Part shown: in pieces, positions 1-10,869 of the stretch
How the letters are laid out: each line of letters opens with the position of its first letter
Numbering within the stretch: position 1 is the stretch's first letter
NCBI RefSeq assembly: GCF_000499845.2
Contig: NC_023758.2
Span: 27,873,520 to 27,937,519, forward strand
DNA: 64,000 nt
From: Phaseolus vulgaris
Lineage: Eukaryota; Streptophyta; Magnoliopsida; Fabales; Fabaceae
Reading direction: 5' to 3'
Made by a program: the position numbers and the translations under genes
The notes under the pieces: model-generated
Seen by the model: only the letters and a program-made list of their open reading frames with translations
Told to the model about the DNA's origin: nothing
Database searches by the model: none

Positions 1-644
1 ATGAAGCTTTGCTGCTTGTTCAAGAAGAGCATTTTGAAAAGCACAAAACTCAGTCTTCTTTAATCCAAGCCAATATTGTTTATGGAAATGTCACTGTTAC
101 AAATCTTGCAAATGCTCGTTCTAGGTTTAATCCCAATTCTTCTCGTGGTGGTCGTATGCCTTAAAGAAACCATAAGTCTCGTTCAAATCGTTTTACCAAT
201 GCTCGTATTCCCAACAATAATGCTTCAACCTCGAATATGCCTTGGCACACCGACAAACATCCATGCCAGATTTGTGGCAAACTTGGCCATACAACACTTC
301 GTTGTTGGTACAAGAATGACCAGTTTGAAAAAAATTGCTTCAGTGCTAACATGTCTCAATTTCCCTCTCACCTAGATGAAGAATCCTCAATTATTGGAAC
401 GCCATCCACCGTAATTGATCCTCTGTGGTACCCTGATAATAGGGCATCCCATCATATCACAAATGATTCAGAAGTCTTTATCAACAAATCAACCTATCAA
501 GGCGCTGATCAAGTTCAATTTGGTAATGGTACAAGTATGCGTGTTGCACATATTGGTACTGCTAAATACACTCCATCACATACTAATACGAAATTATCTT
601 AAGAAATCTTCATGTTCCTCACATCACAAAAAATTTACTTAGTA
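1..644 (+). pseudogene. Copia retrotransposon gag/protease fragment (5' part, interrupted)
   Basis: This is the gag C-terminus and start of protease of a Ty1/Copia polyprotein. In one plus frame there is a gag tail, an in-frame stop near 165, a CCHC zinc knuckle (CQICGKLGH...C, about 264-305) and a Copia protease entry motif starting WYPD near 426. The protease active-site triad, normally D-S/T-G, reads D-N-R, so the enzyme would be dead even without the stop. The frame continues into a segment ending HVPHITKN, then breaks at 644, where a CACTA element is inserted. The remainder resumes after 4535. The element begins before the window, so its 5' LTR is not visible. Confidence 0.88.
604..644 (+). 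repeat. Direct repeat, left copy, flanking the CACTA insertion
   Basis: About 41 bp of Copia coding sequence (starting AAATCTTCATGTTCC) lies immediately left of the CACTA element and is repeated right of it at about 4538-4579. It is far longer than the 3-bp CACTA target-site duplication. Confidence 0.85.
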
Positions 645-654
645 CACTACAAAA

Positions 655-1000
655 AAATGATTGAATGACAATTAATTTAGAAACCAAAAATAAATAGTTT
701 CTATAGTAACTAATTTAGATACCATTTTATAAACTAAAAATTATTGGTTACTAAAATAGTATCTATTATTAATAAAAATTATAATATAATTAGATGCTAT
801 ATTTTTGGTTGCTAAAAATAAAAATAAAAAAAGTTTTTTTATAGAAACCAATTTTTTAGTCTCTTGCTAAAATATAAATGGAAACCATTATTTTAGTCAC
901 TTTTAATCTAGTTTAGAAACTAATTTTTAGTCTCTAAAAATAATAAAATTAGAAACTAATTTTTTAGTTTCTAATCACCATATAATTAGATACTTAAATT
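655..1000. repeat. CACTA left subterminal repeat region
   Basis: Short motifs such as TTTAGAAACCAAAAAT, TAGTTTCTA and GAAACTAATTTTTAG recur every 20-60 bp in both orientations. Such arrays are known transposase-binding regions in CACTA elements; binding here is inferred. The following 1000-1260 is AT-rich without recognisable content. Confidence 0.8.
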
Positions 1001-1379
1001 TTTAGTCATTATTATTTAAATTTAAATACTAATTTTGAACTAATTAAATTTTATATAATTAATTATTAATTTATAAAATATTTTAAATTGATAAGAATAA
1101 ATTTACTAATTTATTAATTTTAGTTTAATATTAAAATAATTAATATCAATTTATAAATTACATTTAAAATAATATTTTAATATTTTAATTTTATTTAAAT
1201 ATAAAATTAAATTAATATTTAAATTAAATTTTATAAAATTAATTATTAATTTAATTTAATTTTTTTAAAGTTTGAGAGAATAGACTGCAGGTAGGTTTGA
1301 ATTTCAAACTCTTTCTACCTCTTTATTTCTACATTTTCCGTTCATCTTTCACTCTCATCTAACAGTAACACACTCCCCA

Positions 1380-1645
1380 ATCGGAACTGTACCCTGCGAC
1401 GGCAACATTCCCGGTCGGAACACGTGACGACAACCCTGTGACGCGACGGAAACGCGCGACGGCAACGCTGCGACGCGACGAGAACGCGCGACGGCAACCC
1501 TACGACTGGAACCCTACGACGAGAACGCGCGACGGTAACCCTATGACGGGAACGCGCAACAGAAGCACACCCTGTGCGACGGTAACACGCTCTACGAAAA
1601 CGAAGCTTCTCTGCTCTGAAGGAGGCTCTCTTCTCGCTCTATTGT
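1380..1645 (+). repeat. CG-rich degenerate tandem repeat inside the CACTA element
   Basis: The motif GCGACGGCAAC / GCGACGAGAAC recurs at irregular 12-25 bp spacing, giving a CpG-rich island in very AT-rich DNA. It ends at a plausible splice donor (TTGTAAGT near 1641). A CG-rich first exon or leader near one terminus is common in CACTA elements, so this may be the transcription start region. The reading frame through it (1438-1647) has no recognisable product. Confidence 0.6.
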
Positions 1646-1647
1646 AA

Positions 1648-3216
1648 GTTTCAATTCGTGCTCCATTCTTGCTCTGTATTTTTTAATTTTAAGGAGATAT
1701 CAAATTTGATTTTGAATCTTTTATTTTCAATGTTTTTTCATTACAATGAACATATTCTTTATACATTTTAGGAATCTGCCTAGCTTTGTTTCATTGTTTC
1801 ATTGCAGCAGAGTAGGATGTTTTTACTTATCTCAACTATCAACTGATAATTCTTTTAATTTATGTATAGATTCCTTATAAGATAATAGTGTTAGTTTTTT
1901 AGAATAGAGTATTCCTGTGTGGTATAAAATCCAAATCAATCCATTAATTTATTCACAAAATTCTCCATCACTTAAATTTATGCATCCTGAACATATTAAT
2001 AAGATATATTTGTATGAAATTGGCCTTATAATCTTGCACACACTTTTTGATTCTATAAACAATACACATGATGTTTCTATTCCAATCACAACATATACAA
2101 ATTTATTGTTAGTTAGTTTATTGCTGTTGTGTGTTTAAATACATATCTGTCTAGAAATCACTGTCACTGCCACGAGACCAATTGCTATCTCTCTAGAAGT
2201 TCCCATCACAGCATATACAAATTTAAGTACAAAAACAAAACAGAAAGAGAACATGAATATTGCTGGCTATCTGTAATAGAAAGAAAAATTGAGAAACGTA
2301 TAAAAAAATCTACAAATTCATTATTTTGAAATTTTGGATGAAAAGTAGTGTGGTTGAAGTGAAACAGCTTGCGATAAAGCTCAATTTCATGATTTTCAAA
2401 AGCTGGGATAGGTTTGTAGAAAAAGTTGTTAATGTACTTTCCCTGAAAACTGTTTGAGCTAGAGGCATACACTGCTATAGTGATTAGTCTCTCTCAACCT
2501 CTGGGTTCCTAGTCTATCCGACCTGTCCTTCATCATCAAGTTCATCTAGATTTTGCCTCTTAGGTGCATCTTACAAGACAAGGGTATGTACGTATGTTCC
2601 TCGTCACTTTTTTATTATTATATTTCAAGGGTAGGTGCATCCATAACTATTATTACAAAACACAACTCAATTATGCAACACCACAGTGTAAGAACCGAGG
2701 GAAATCCTAGACATGGATGGGGCAACCTAGACATGGTAAAAAGCAACCAGAGAAAGGCTTACTCTAAGTGAAACCCTAAGCCTGCAAAGGAGTCAGACTC
2801 TGACTGGATATCCAGAATGGCCATAGTGAACACGGGCTTTTGAATTAATGTAAGATATTCTAATATCTCACAGAGCAAATATGGAAGCATATTGTGATAC
2901 TTAGGCCTTGAGGCCCTCCTGACCAATAGATTAGCTTTGAGATGGGTTTTCCTCCTGGGTTTGAGTCGTACTAAAAACATTGGAACAAATCAAAGGGAGC
3001 ATGTCCCAATTAAATAAAGACTAAATCAAATTTAAATGCAACTTTCACGTTTAATTTAAAAATATAAACTACTATTGCACAAATGTAAATATTACAGTAA
3101 AGGAAATATTAAGTGAGTGTAAATTGTAAAACTCCACTAGTTTTTTCTCTTCATTTCCCCAATTTAACTGATTTCCCAAGTTAAAATAAACCTTAAACAT
3201 TATTAACAAATTTCAC
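1648..3216. other. CACTA internal DNA, no gene recognised
   Basis: Mixed AT-rich sequence between the leader-like region and the TCX exon. Short open frames occur on both strands (for example minus 2206-2472 and minus 2759-2980), but none resembles a known family. 2340-2980 is less AT-rich than its surroundings and may contain further captured host DNA. Confidence 0.5.
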
Positions 3217-3570
3217 CTGTTGTCCCAGCCTGCCAAGTGATGGATCCTTGATGGCTGACCCAAATAAGAGTTCTTGACCTTTTCTTTTCTTTGATATTGG
3301 TGGTGATGAAAAGCCAGAGGAACCAATAGCTCCAGTTATGGCAGCATTGGCTGCCTGCTGAATATACACCATGTTGTTATTTTGATCTCCATGGAACAAA
3401 GCCTGTCTCTCTTCACTACCCTCAAAGTTTTTGCAATCCATGCATTTACAATTTTCAGAACAAAGAATGTTGGCTTGGAAGCACTCACAGTACTTCTTGA
3501 GGCACCCAGATTTTTTACAATGGCACCCCTTGTTGTGCTTTCCCAATATCAAAATTTCCCCAGCATCCTC
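3217..3570 (-). pseudogene. Captured exon of a TSO1-like CXC-domain (TCX/CPP) transcription factor gene
   Basis: The minus-strand frame encodes a complete second CXC (CRC) cysteine repeat: the zinc-binding pattern [17 protein letters not shown], then [10 protein letters not shown], then a conserved tail with [12 protein letters not shown] and SKKRKGQEL. In the family two such repeats joined by a conserved linker bind DNA, and members are nuclear and act with DREAM-type complexes. Here only one exon is present. It is bounded by an intact acceptor (TGTAG before 3570) and donor (CAG then GTGAAA at 3216) and is exactly 118 codons in phase 0. The first CXC repeat, start codon and C-terminus are missing. 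Retained splice sites mean the capture was from genomic DNA, not mRNA. It lies wholly inside the CACTA element. Confidence 0.9.
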
Positions 3571-4229
3571 CTACATTTATTTTGATGTCAAAAACAATTG
3601 AAAAGTAAAAAGAAAAATGTAACACTTTTATCAGTACTAGAAAAATTACTAACTTCTGAAGAAAAATCATTTGTTTACCGTTTTACACTTTATAGCATAT
3701 ATAAGTGACCTCCAATTACAATAAAGAAGCTTTGCATGTAAGTACACAATGAATTTAAAGAAAATTAATAAAAGATAACAAGATAAATGTCTTGCACCAC
3801 CGTATCAGAATGAAACCTGACAAGGTTTTAAATTTATAATCAATAAAAACAATACCTTAAATCAATGCTAATGAACCGAGGGGAATCAAATCAGTGTGTT
3901 AGGTTGTTATTGGACATTGGAAAAACCGAGGAACCAGTATGACACCAAACCAACACTGGCAATTGCTTCTTTGGTGCCAAAGAGAAAGAGGGGAATTGCT
4001 GGCACACACATAGATCCTTACCAAATCAACCTCAGAGTACACTGTTATTATAGGTCACTGTTATTGTTTACCTGCACATTAATGAAAAGTTTCCAACTAA
4101 TTTCTTTTTAATTACTTCAAATAGACTGAGAAGCAATCATTCATGAAATAATATCTGTTTGTTTTCTTGATCAATATTCTATTGGTATAAATATTCTATT
4201 GATGTTAACAGGCAGAATTTACACGTAAA
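3571..4229. other. CACTA internal DNA beside the TCX exon
   Basis: Probably the intron flanking the captured exon plus other captured or element DNA. A short plus frame at 3896-4111 has non-random composition (contains KRKRGIAGTH) but matches nothing I recognise. Confidence 0.45.
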
Positions 4230-4535
4230 TTTGAAGACTTAACACAAAATGCATCTGCACGTAAATTAGTTTCTACATATTTGGTTACTAAATTAGTTTC
4301 TACACATTTAGTCACTAAATTAGTTTCTATATATTTGGTTACTAAATTGGTTTTTATTTAATGTCACTAAATTGGTTTCTAAATTAGAATCTAAATTGGT
4401 ATCTAAAATTAGCGACCATGATTTTAGCCACTTAAGACTATTAGTTTCTAAATTAGTTTCTAATCAAGTTAGTGATTAATTTTATCATTTTAGAAACCAA
4501 AAATTTAGTTTCTAAAAGCACTTTTTCTTGTAGTG
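4230..4535. repeat. CACTA right subterminal repeat region and right TIR
   Basis: AAATTAGTTTCTA / TTTGGTTACTAAATT motifs recur here, mirroring those of the left end. The region finishes with CTTTTTCTTGTAGTG at 4521-4535. Confidence 0.82.
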
Positions 4536-4537
4536 GT

Positions 4538-4875
4538 AAATCTTCATGTTCCTCACATCACAAAAAAATGACTTAGTGTATCTCAATTTGCCAAAGATAA
4601 TAATGTCTACTTTGAATTCTTTCCTAAAGATTGCTATGTGAAACATTAGGTAACCAAATAGACTTTGCTTCTCGGAACTGTTAAAGATGACCTCTATGTG
4701 TTTTCTGAGCCTATTTTTTCTGTTTCTGCTGATGCAAACAATACTGTGCTTAAACCTGGAAATTCTGATATACAGCTTTGGCATGCTAGACTAAACCACT
4801 ATAATTACAATACAGTTAAAACAGTTTTACAAAACTGTACAGTCAATATTGTGAAAGATCATGCTATAATTTTTG
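4538..4875 (+). pseudogene. Copia remnant: protease tail and GAG pre-integrase region
   Basis: This is the right half of the interrupted Copia element. The frame starts with a second copy of the HVPHITK segment, then reads a typical LLSVSQFAKDN stretch, LLLGTVKDDLYVF, and the pre-integrase signature LWHARLNH. Several in-frame stops are present (for example near 4578, 4649 and 4660). After about 4850 similarity to Copia ends, so integrase, reverse transcriptase and RNase H are all deleted. Confidence 0.85.
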
Positions 4876-5170
4876 TTCGGAGTAGAGAGAGTGGATTCTG
4901 TGGTTGCTGCACTCTTGGACCAATATACTTGAGAATGGGAGTGCAGACAAATTCAGAGAAGAGGAAGATGATACCTCTTCATTTTGTTTTAATCTCAGAA
5001 AGTTCAAAAATAAGGAAAAAAGTAATTGGAAAATGAAAAGAATTATACAATTGGTTAATACTAAATATAAATCAATGGAGACGATTTTACTTAATCATTT
5101 AATCCGAGTTGAATAAGATGGAATTGGTCGTGTTAAAAGTTGAGTTTTTGCTTGCAAAAGTTATACAGTT
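4876..5170 (+). other. Unassigned sequence between the Copia remnant and its 3' LTR
   Basis: A short open frame containing DSVVAALLDQYT breaks at a stop and matches no family I recognise. It may be deletion-scrambled Copia internal sequence. Confidence 0.4.
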
Positions 5171-5660
5171 TAGAGGGGGAGGGATTGTTGTGAAAATCAA
5201 TCCAAATTTTCCTAACATTAATACAAGAAAGTTAAAAAGCCAAAAGATGTATTCCAAGAGGATGGTGAATGTATCTTGACTCTTGAAAATCCCATTATCA
5301 TAATGAGATATAGATGAAGAGGCGGGATAGATAAGGGTCCACTAAGTGTTATTTATGAAGGAAGTCATGAACCTTTGCTATATAAATAGATCATGTGAAT
5401 GAAGAAGGTACACACACAATAGAGAGAGAGCGGTCACCACCCTAAATCAAAGGGGGGTGGTTTTGTAATGGGTGACGGTTTCTCAGGTTGCCCTGAAAAT
5501 TTGTAGTGGGAAGAGTTTCTCAAGTTTGTCCAGAAAGCTTGTAATGTGATGTAATATAATGAATACTTTTGAGACAAGTTCGTGGACAAAGGCAAGAGGT
5601 GACGTGTGTGTGCCGTACCTTTATTTATTTTTTCTGTGATGTTATGTGTGTGCCATACCT
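5171..5660 (+). mobile_element. Polypurine tract and 3' LTR of the Copia element
   Basis: A purine tract AGAGGGGGAGGGA (5172-5184) is followed by an LTR starting at TGTTGTGAAAATC (about 5186). A TATA box CTATATAAATAG lies near 5378-5389. A plausible 3' processing zone rich in TGTAATATAATGAA lies near 5550. The right end is uncertain; TTTCA near 5660 is my best guess. No second LTR is in the window. Confidence 0.7.
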
Positions 5661-5806
5661 TTCATCCTCATTGTGTGTAAGAAGGAATATTGTTCCTCAA
5701 TCTTGGCATACTCTTTTTTCTTAATATATTGTAGTTATTTCTTACCTGCTGGGCTTTGCAATTATTTTGACTGAAGTTTGTTCTCATTGTTTCTTATATT
5801 CGGCAG

Positions 5807-5928
5807 ATCTTCATGGAATTGATCGAACTATTTTGAATCGTGCACTGAAACTATTAGAACAGAAAGGAAAGCTTGTGGTCTTTAAAGGAACTTCAACTGA
5901 CGATGAAGGAGTTAAATTTTCTGTATAA
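5807..5928 (+). CDS. VPS25: Terminal exon of VPS25 (ESCRT-II subunit), isolated
   Basis: VPS25 is the ESCRT-II winged-helix subunit that links to ESCRT-III during multivesicular-body sorting of ubiquitinated cargo. After a good acceptor (TTCGGCAG, ending 5806) the frame reads LHGIDRTILNRALKLLEQKGK, then a C-terminus ending FKGTSTDDEGVKFSV and a stop. This is the conserved second winged-helix end of plant VPS25. The exon is 122 nt and enters in phase 1. No upstream exon is in the window: the 5' side is the Copia LTR about 150 bp away. Either the Copia/CACTA nest sits in the last intron of a real gene whose other exons precede position 1, or this is a gene fragment. There is no damage within the exon. 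5929-6180 resembles its 3' UTR. Confidence 0.78.
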
Positions 5929-6779
5929 TTATTTTGTGTATTACTCCATTGAATTTCGGTGGATTTTACTAAGGTAATCAATAATAGAATCCTTTGCCAT
6001 CTGCTTGATGAGTTTGTTGATGTTCAAGAACAAGCTGTAGTTAATTGCTGTCAATTTCCATTTCAGAAGCTTCCTTGTCGTAAGTGTTTAGCTTTGTGGC
6101 TAATAGAGGCAGTGTTCCCAACCGACAAAATCTATCCTGGTTTGTAACATTGTTTGATATTATTAAAAACAATGATGTCTCTGTTTCAGTGGTTACAAAC
6201 ATGATTGTTCTGTGCAGTATGAATAACGTGACTAGTTACTGAACTACTAATGTCATATTATTAATTAATGATAAAGACGAAAAATAATATTAATAAAACA
6301 AGTTCAAAATTTATAATAAATAAAAAATTGATTAATTTTTTTTAAATATATAAGGTTATATAAACAAAGAGATGTAGTAAACCAAAAAAATTTGGGCTGC
6401 CTTCTCTGATATTAGAATTTTGGTTTTAGGTTTCACTCAGCATAAAAAAAACTAGTTGAATAATTGTTTTATCTTTTAACTTTTTTATCGCCATGATAAA
6501 AAAGAAGTTATATTAAGCAAATTAACACTTTTTTTTTATCTATATAACATAAACTGAATTACTATATGACTAAATTATTTACCCTACATTAATAATAATA
6601 ATATTAATAACTTATGTCTTTTCTCAGTAGACATTTGGATTTCTTTTGTACCACATTGAGAAGAAAAAAAACATGTAAAGGGATGAAAGAACAAGACTAT
6701 TTCTTCCACACCTCCCTATATTCTTTTGTCACCGTCATACAAAATATGAAAATATTTTTTTATCATCATCATATAGTAC

Positions 6780-6975
6780 CTTCTGAATTATGTAATCCAA
6801 ACACGTATTTAAAAAAAAAACTTTCAAATTACATAATTCGGATGTTAAAAAAGACTTTCGAATTACATAATCCATAAACTAATTATGCATATAAAAAAAG
6901 GCTTCGGATTATGTAATCCGGAAACCAATTACAAATTTTAAAAAAAAAATTCAAATTACATAATTTCAAATATTA
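6780..6975. repeat. Degenerate near-palindromic repeats, GGATTATGTAATCC type, block 1
   Basis: The motif (C/T)GAATTATGTAATCC or its complement appears about five times at 40-60 bp spacing, separated by A-rich spacers. The best copy is TTCGGATTATGTAATCCGGAA near 6900, a near-perfect inverted repeat. Confidence 0.75.
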
Positions 6976-7744
6976 CATAAAGATATTTTTAAAAATACGA
7001 AAATCTATAAAAATAAGAGAAAAAATATATGGAGGTACATAAAAGAAACAGTCCAGACCAAAGAACAGGTCGATAGAAGACACGATACTGATACTATAAG
7101 AACTTTAATTTTCTTTTGAACTATTAATTTTCTTTCTTTATTTATTTTTCAATTTATTCTAATCACATTAAGACTAATGCAGATCCCGCCTAATAGAACA
7201 ATGAGAAAATATTTCTTCATATAAACATGGGTTTTCTTCTTGTTCACATTTAACTAAATCTAAAATACGAAGTGTCACCCCATTTTGGTATTGGAGTAAA
7301 AGAAAGAGAAAGACAAAAAAGAAAGGTAGAGAAACAAAAATTTAAATGTAAGAAAAAGAAAAGAAGATCAATACATGCGAATAACCTAAAATCAACAATT
7401 TGCTAAATAAATTAAAAAATTACTTCTAACTATTAAATTTAGTATTCAACTTTGACCAATGTTTAAAATAGGAGACTTAAAAAAATTAAAAGGAAAAAGA
7501 AAAACTCTCACAAAAATGTTTAATAAAAAATGAACAAGGCGCTTCGGCTGGTGCTCTTGAAGGAGATTTCTTTTTGTACCCCATAGTTTCCACGTGCATT
7601 CCTATAGGGTGATGAAAAGATTAAACTCTTTCCTTCTTGCCTTCACCTCTTTGTTGAAAAGATTCCACTCATTGTTGTTGTCCCTTTATCGCTACACTAC
7701 CATTATCTATGTGTTGTGTTATAGATAAATTCAAGAAAAAAAAT

Positions 7745-8275
7745 ATTTTACAATTCAAAAAAATACTTTTAGATTATATAATTAAGAAGTAATTTTTAAA
7801 TTGTGGATTGTGTAATTTAGAAACAACTTTCAGATTAAATGATTCAGAAGTTAAATTTGAATTTCAGATTTTACAATTTGGAAGACTCTCAAATTACGTA
7901 ATTTGAAAAAAAAGATTATAAAAAAATAATTTTCAAATTGTATAATTTAGAAGTCTTTTTCTTTTATGCAAAAGACGACTTTCAGGTGACGTAATTTAAT
8001 TTTTTTTTAATTATGTAATCTGAAAGTTAAAAGACGACTTTCAGGTGATGTAATTCAATTTTTTTTTAATTATGTAATTTGAAAGTTAAATAACTTATGA
8101 ATTATGTAATCTAAAGTTTTTTTTTAATGTAAAAAATATTTTGAATTGAAAAATCTAAAAGTTAAATAAGCTTTAAAAGTATTTTTTTTATAAATTACAT
8201 AATCTAAAAACTTTTTTCATGTAATAAATTATTTTTGAATTATACAATTCAATTTTTTTTTATAAACTACGGGTA
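7745..8275. repeat. Degenerate near-palindromic repeats, GGATTATGTAATCC type, block 2
   Basis: About ten or more decayed copies of TTTCAAATTACATAATTTGAAA-like units occur, including an adjacent local duplication around 7972-8090 in which GACTTTCAGGTGATGTAATT recurs with a spacing of about 60 bp. Confidence 0.7.
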
Positions 8276-9318
8276 AAGTGGAAATTTTTTCATATTTAGG
8301 AGGATGAAGAAGAAAATTATGGGGAGAAAAAAGGAATTCCCTAAATTGAATTGGGTAATGAATGATAGTTAGTATTTTATTGAATTAAAAACAACTTACT
8401 AGATATAAATAAGAAAAATTAATGCAGTGGAGTTCCCTCCCCCACTCATTATAATTATTAGTTTGATGAAAAAGATACACCAAAATGTAGAAAAAAAAAA
8501 TCATTTAAAAAAATTAAAATTAATCAATTACGTAATTATAAAACCAGTCATATATTTATTAATTATTTTTTTATGAACGAAATAAATTTTAAAAAAAAAT
8601 TAAATTAAGGTATTATTTTTGTCCCATATATTTATATTATGATATTTCTAAAGTAATTTTTATCATAAAAGTACAATTTTTCTTAAAAGGTTTGAATTAC
8701 TTAAATCAATAAAATAATATTCCTAAGGAACGAATGTGGTCTAATTCCACTATATAGAAAAAAAAAATACTTTTTTTCAAAAATATTAGTTTGTTTATAC
8801 TTTTTCCTTCTTGTATTCGAGTGAAAAATAAAATATGTGAAACTCAATAAAAAAAATGCATCTTTCTTTGCCTATTTATCAAACAATATTACTATTGTTT
8901 GCATTCAATTCCCTACCCAATTAAGTTTCTACTATAATTTTTCTTTGTTAAAATCGCCAAGATTTCACTGACTAATACATAACCATCATGAAACCAAAAA
9001 TGGTAGCAGAAGTAATCTCTCGTTATTCATAATAAAAGGATACTATTTCCTGGGAATAACTCTACTTTATAACTTTTTTTTACCTTCTTAAATAGTACAC
9101 ACCACATTCAACATCCATAAAAAGTACTAATAAATAAATTTGGTCATTTTTATTAAATTAATCATTTAAATGAACTTTTCTAATAAATCGTAAGTAAATT
9201 TAATTAATTGTTTTTAATTTCTCACCTAATTTTCTTATTAAGAGTCAGTTTTGATTTTCAATATATATATACTAAAACAATATTGAATAAAATTAGATAT
9301 TATTTTAAAGAATAAAAT

Positions 9319-9553
9319 TATTGGTATTTAGATTAATTTCTATTATTGATAAATAGTTTTTAAATTGGTATGTATATTAGTTTTTATTATGGATAAATAA
9401 TTTTTAAATTAGTATCTAATTAGTTACTAATGTTTTAACTATTAATTATTTAGATTTTAAAGTTGGTAGCTAAAACTTATAGCAAAATTTTTTGTAACTA
9501 ATTAAATACCAATTTATAAACTATTTATCAATAATAAACATTATTTTAGATAC
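9319..9553. repeat. Foldback / MITE-like inverted repeat
   Basis: The left arm (about 9325-9380, with TATTATTGATAAATAG) is the approximate reverse complement of the right arm (about 9495-9550, with CTATTTATCAATAATA), with roughly 110 bp between them. No convincing target-site duplication was found. Base composition resembles CACTA subterminal DNA. Confidence 0.55.
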
Positions 9554-9782
9554 TAAACAATTAATTCTGAAGCATGTAATCAATCTCTTCCATATTGTAT
9601 GCTAAAAATTTCAACTTCTTTCATCTCTATTATTATTATTGTTGTTAACTTTTATTGTTTACAAATAGATTATGACCACAAATCTACTTACCATAATTAT
9701 AGTATCATTTCTCTAACGTTAAACATATCTACGCTAGAATTATTTTAATTTAATAGTAAAACAACAATTATCAAATAATAAC

Positions 9783-9786
<4 letters not shown>

Positions 9787-9815
<29 letters not shown>
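9787..9815. repeat. (TA)n microsatellite
   Basis: A pure TA run that ends exactly at the outer Gypsy LTR. The Gypsy target-site duplication ATATA lies within it. Confidence 0.95.
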
Positions 9816-9820
<5 letters not shown>

Positions 9821-10172
9821 TCGCCGAGTTGTATTTAGTCAACTCAGCCGAATGTTTAATTACTCAGTTCTCTTTGACGTTCTTTGCCTTTCTGTCTTTC
9901 TTTCTTTGTTCACCAACCAAAAATGTCGTCTCGTATCCTTTGTTCTCATTTCCTTTTATCCTTTCTTTCTACGCCACTTCGTTCACCTCACGTTCTCCAC
10001 CCGGGCTCCATGTCCTCAAATGTTCTCCCTAATCTCTTCGTGTTTCCTTCAGTCTTGATCGCGCTTGCCTTTGATTAGTTAGACCAACGTGGCCTGCCTA
10101 GTCAGCAAAACGAATCCTTATTTCTTGCTTAGGTCGTGGTCAGTACTTTGACCAGATTGCTCGGATGGGACA
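9816..10172 (-). repeat. 3' LTR of the outer Gypsy element
   Basis: It matches 20762-21096 from CTCGCCGAGTT onward. The terminal TG has become TA at this end. The internal end is GGGACA at 10167-10172. The neighbouring purine-rich minus-strand stretch (GGAGGCAGGGTGGA) is a plausible polypurine tract. Confidence 0.85.
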
Positions 10173-10869
10173 CATCCACCCTGCCTCCAGCCGAGTAGAG
10201 CTAGGCGAAGAGGCTAATATACCTGGCATACACGTGTTGTCTTTGCGCGGCTTGTACTGACAGGGTTTATCGTCCCAAGTCCTCATAATATTGAACCTCA
10301 TGCTACACGTGTCGCGCAAGGATTGACCTTCCCCTCTTGGCACTTCCGCTTCCCCGAGAAGACAAGACTCTTCCGATAAGACTGTTATCCTGACTCTGAC
10401 CATTGGATACGATCTAGTATGGGTTATGTGTCAGCTTCTTGATGACTTGATTCGTTCATTTCGAATTCCGCCAATGGGGCTCTTTAACATTCCACATTTC
10501 TACTACTAGCTTACTCCATTTTTTTGCTTCATTCGCTCCAAACCATAGCCACTATTCATTCTTTGTTCCAACGTGGTTCCCTAATGATTGACATATTAGG
10601 TATGTCTTTGTCACTAGTGCTACTTACTTTTAGCTTTTTGTGGTGGTGGTTTTACTATTCAATTGTCTTTTCCATTGCCCTACACCCTCTGGCTTTACTA
10701 CTATTCATACCATTCCTGCCACCTGTTTCTGGCTTTTCTTAGTTTGTTCTTTCGCTTTTTTAGACTATGGATTACTCAACTCTTTAAACTTGGGCAAAAA
10801 AGAATTTTCTTAGGGAGACTTCTATTTAAACCTCTTGCCAGATAATTAAGAACCTTAGTGAGTCGCATA
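10173..10869 (+). other. Spacer between the 3' LTR and the antisense ORF of the outer Gypsy
   Basis: Contains pyrimidine-rich, promoter-like sequence in the plus orientation leading into the antisense ORF. Short open frames (for example 10524-10742) show no recognisable product. Confidence 0.45.

Larger units (their letters stand above)
645..4535. mobile_element. Non-autonomous CACTA (En/Spm) transposon with captured gene exon
   Basis: The left end CACTACAAAAAAATG and the right end (reverse complement CACTACAAGAAAAAG) form terminal inverted repeats of about 13 bp with one mismatch. The 3-bp target-site duplication is GTA at 642-644 and 4536-4538, as expected for the superfamily. Both ends carry dense subterminal repeats of a TTTAGAAACYAAAAAT type in both orientations (about 660-1000 and 4230-4515). 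I found no TNP2-like transposase, so the 3.9-kb element is probably non-autonomous and mobilised in trans. It carries a CG-rich leader-like region and a minus-strand TCX exon. It sits inside a Copia remnant, so it is the younger insertion. Confidence 0.93.
5929..9318. other. Intergenic AT-rich DNA
   Basis: The first 250 bp is probably the VPS25 3' UTR. The rest has no coding potential I can support. It is dominated by A/T homopolymers and the degenerate ATTACATAAT repeats listed separately. Confidence 0.65.

Noticed and set aside
1438..1647. Arg/Thr-rich frame in the CACTA element as a gene
   Set aside because: Product of the CG-rich tandem repeat; more likely an untranslated leader.
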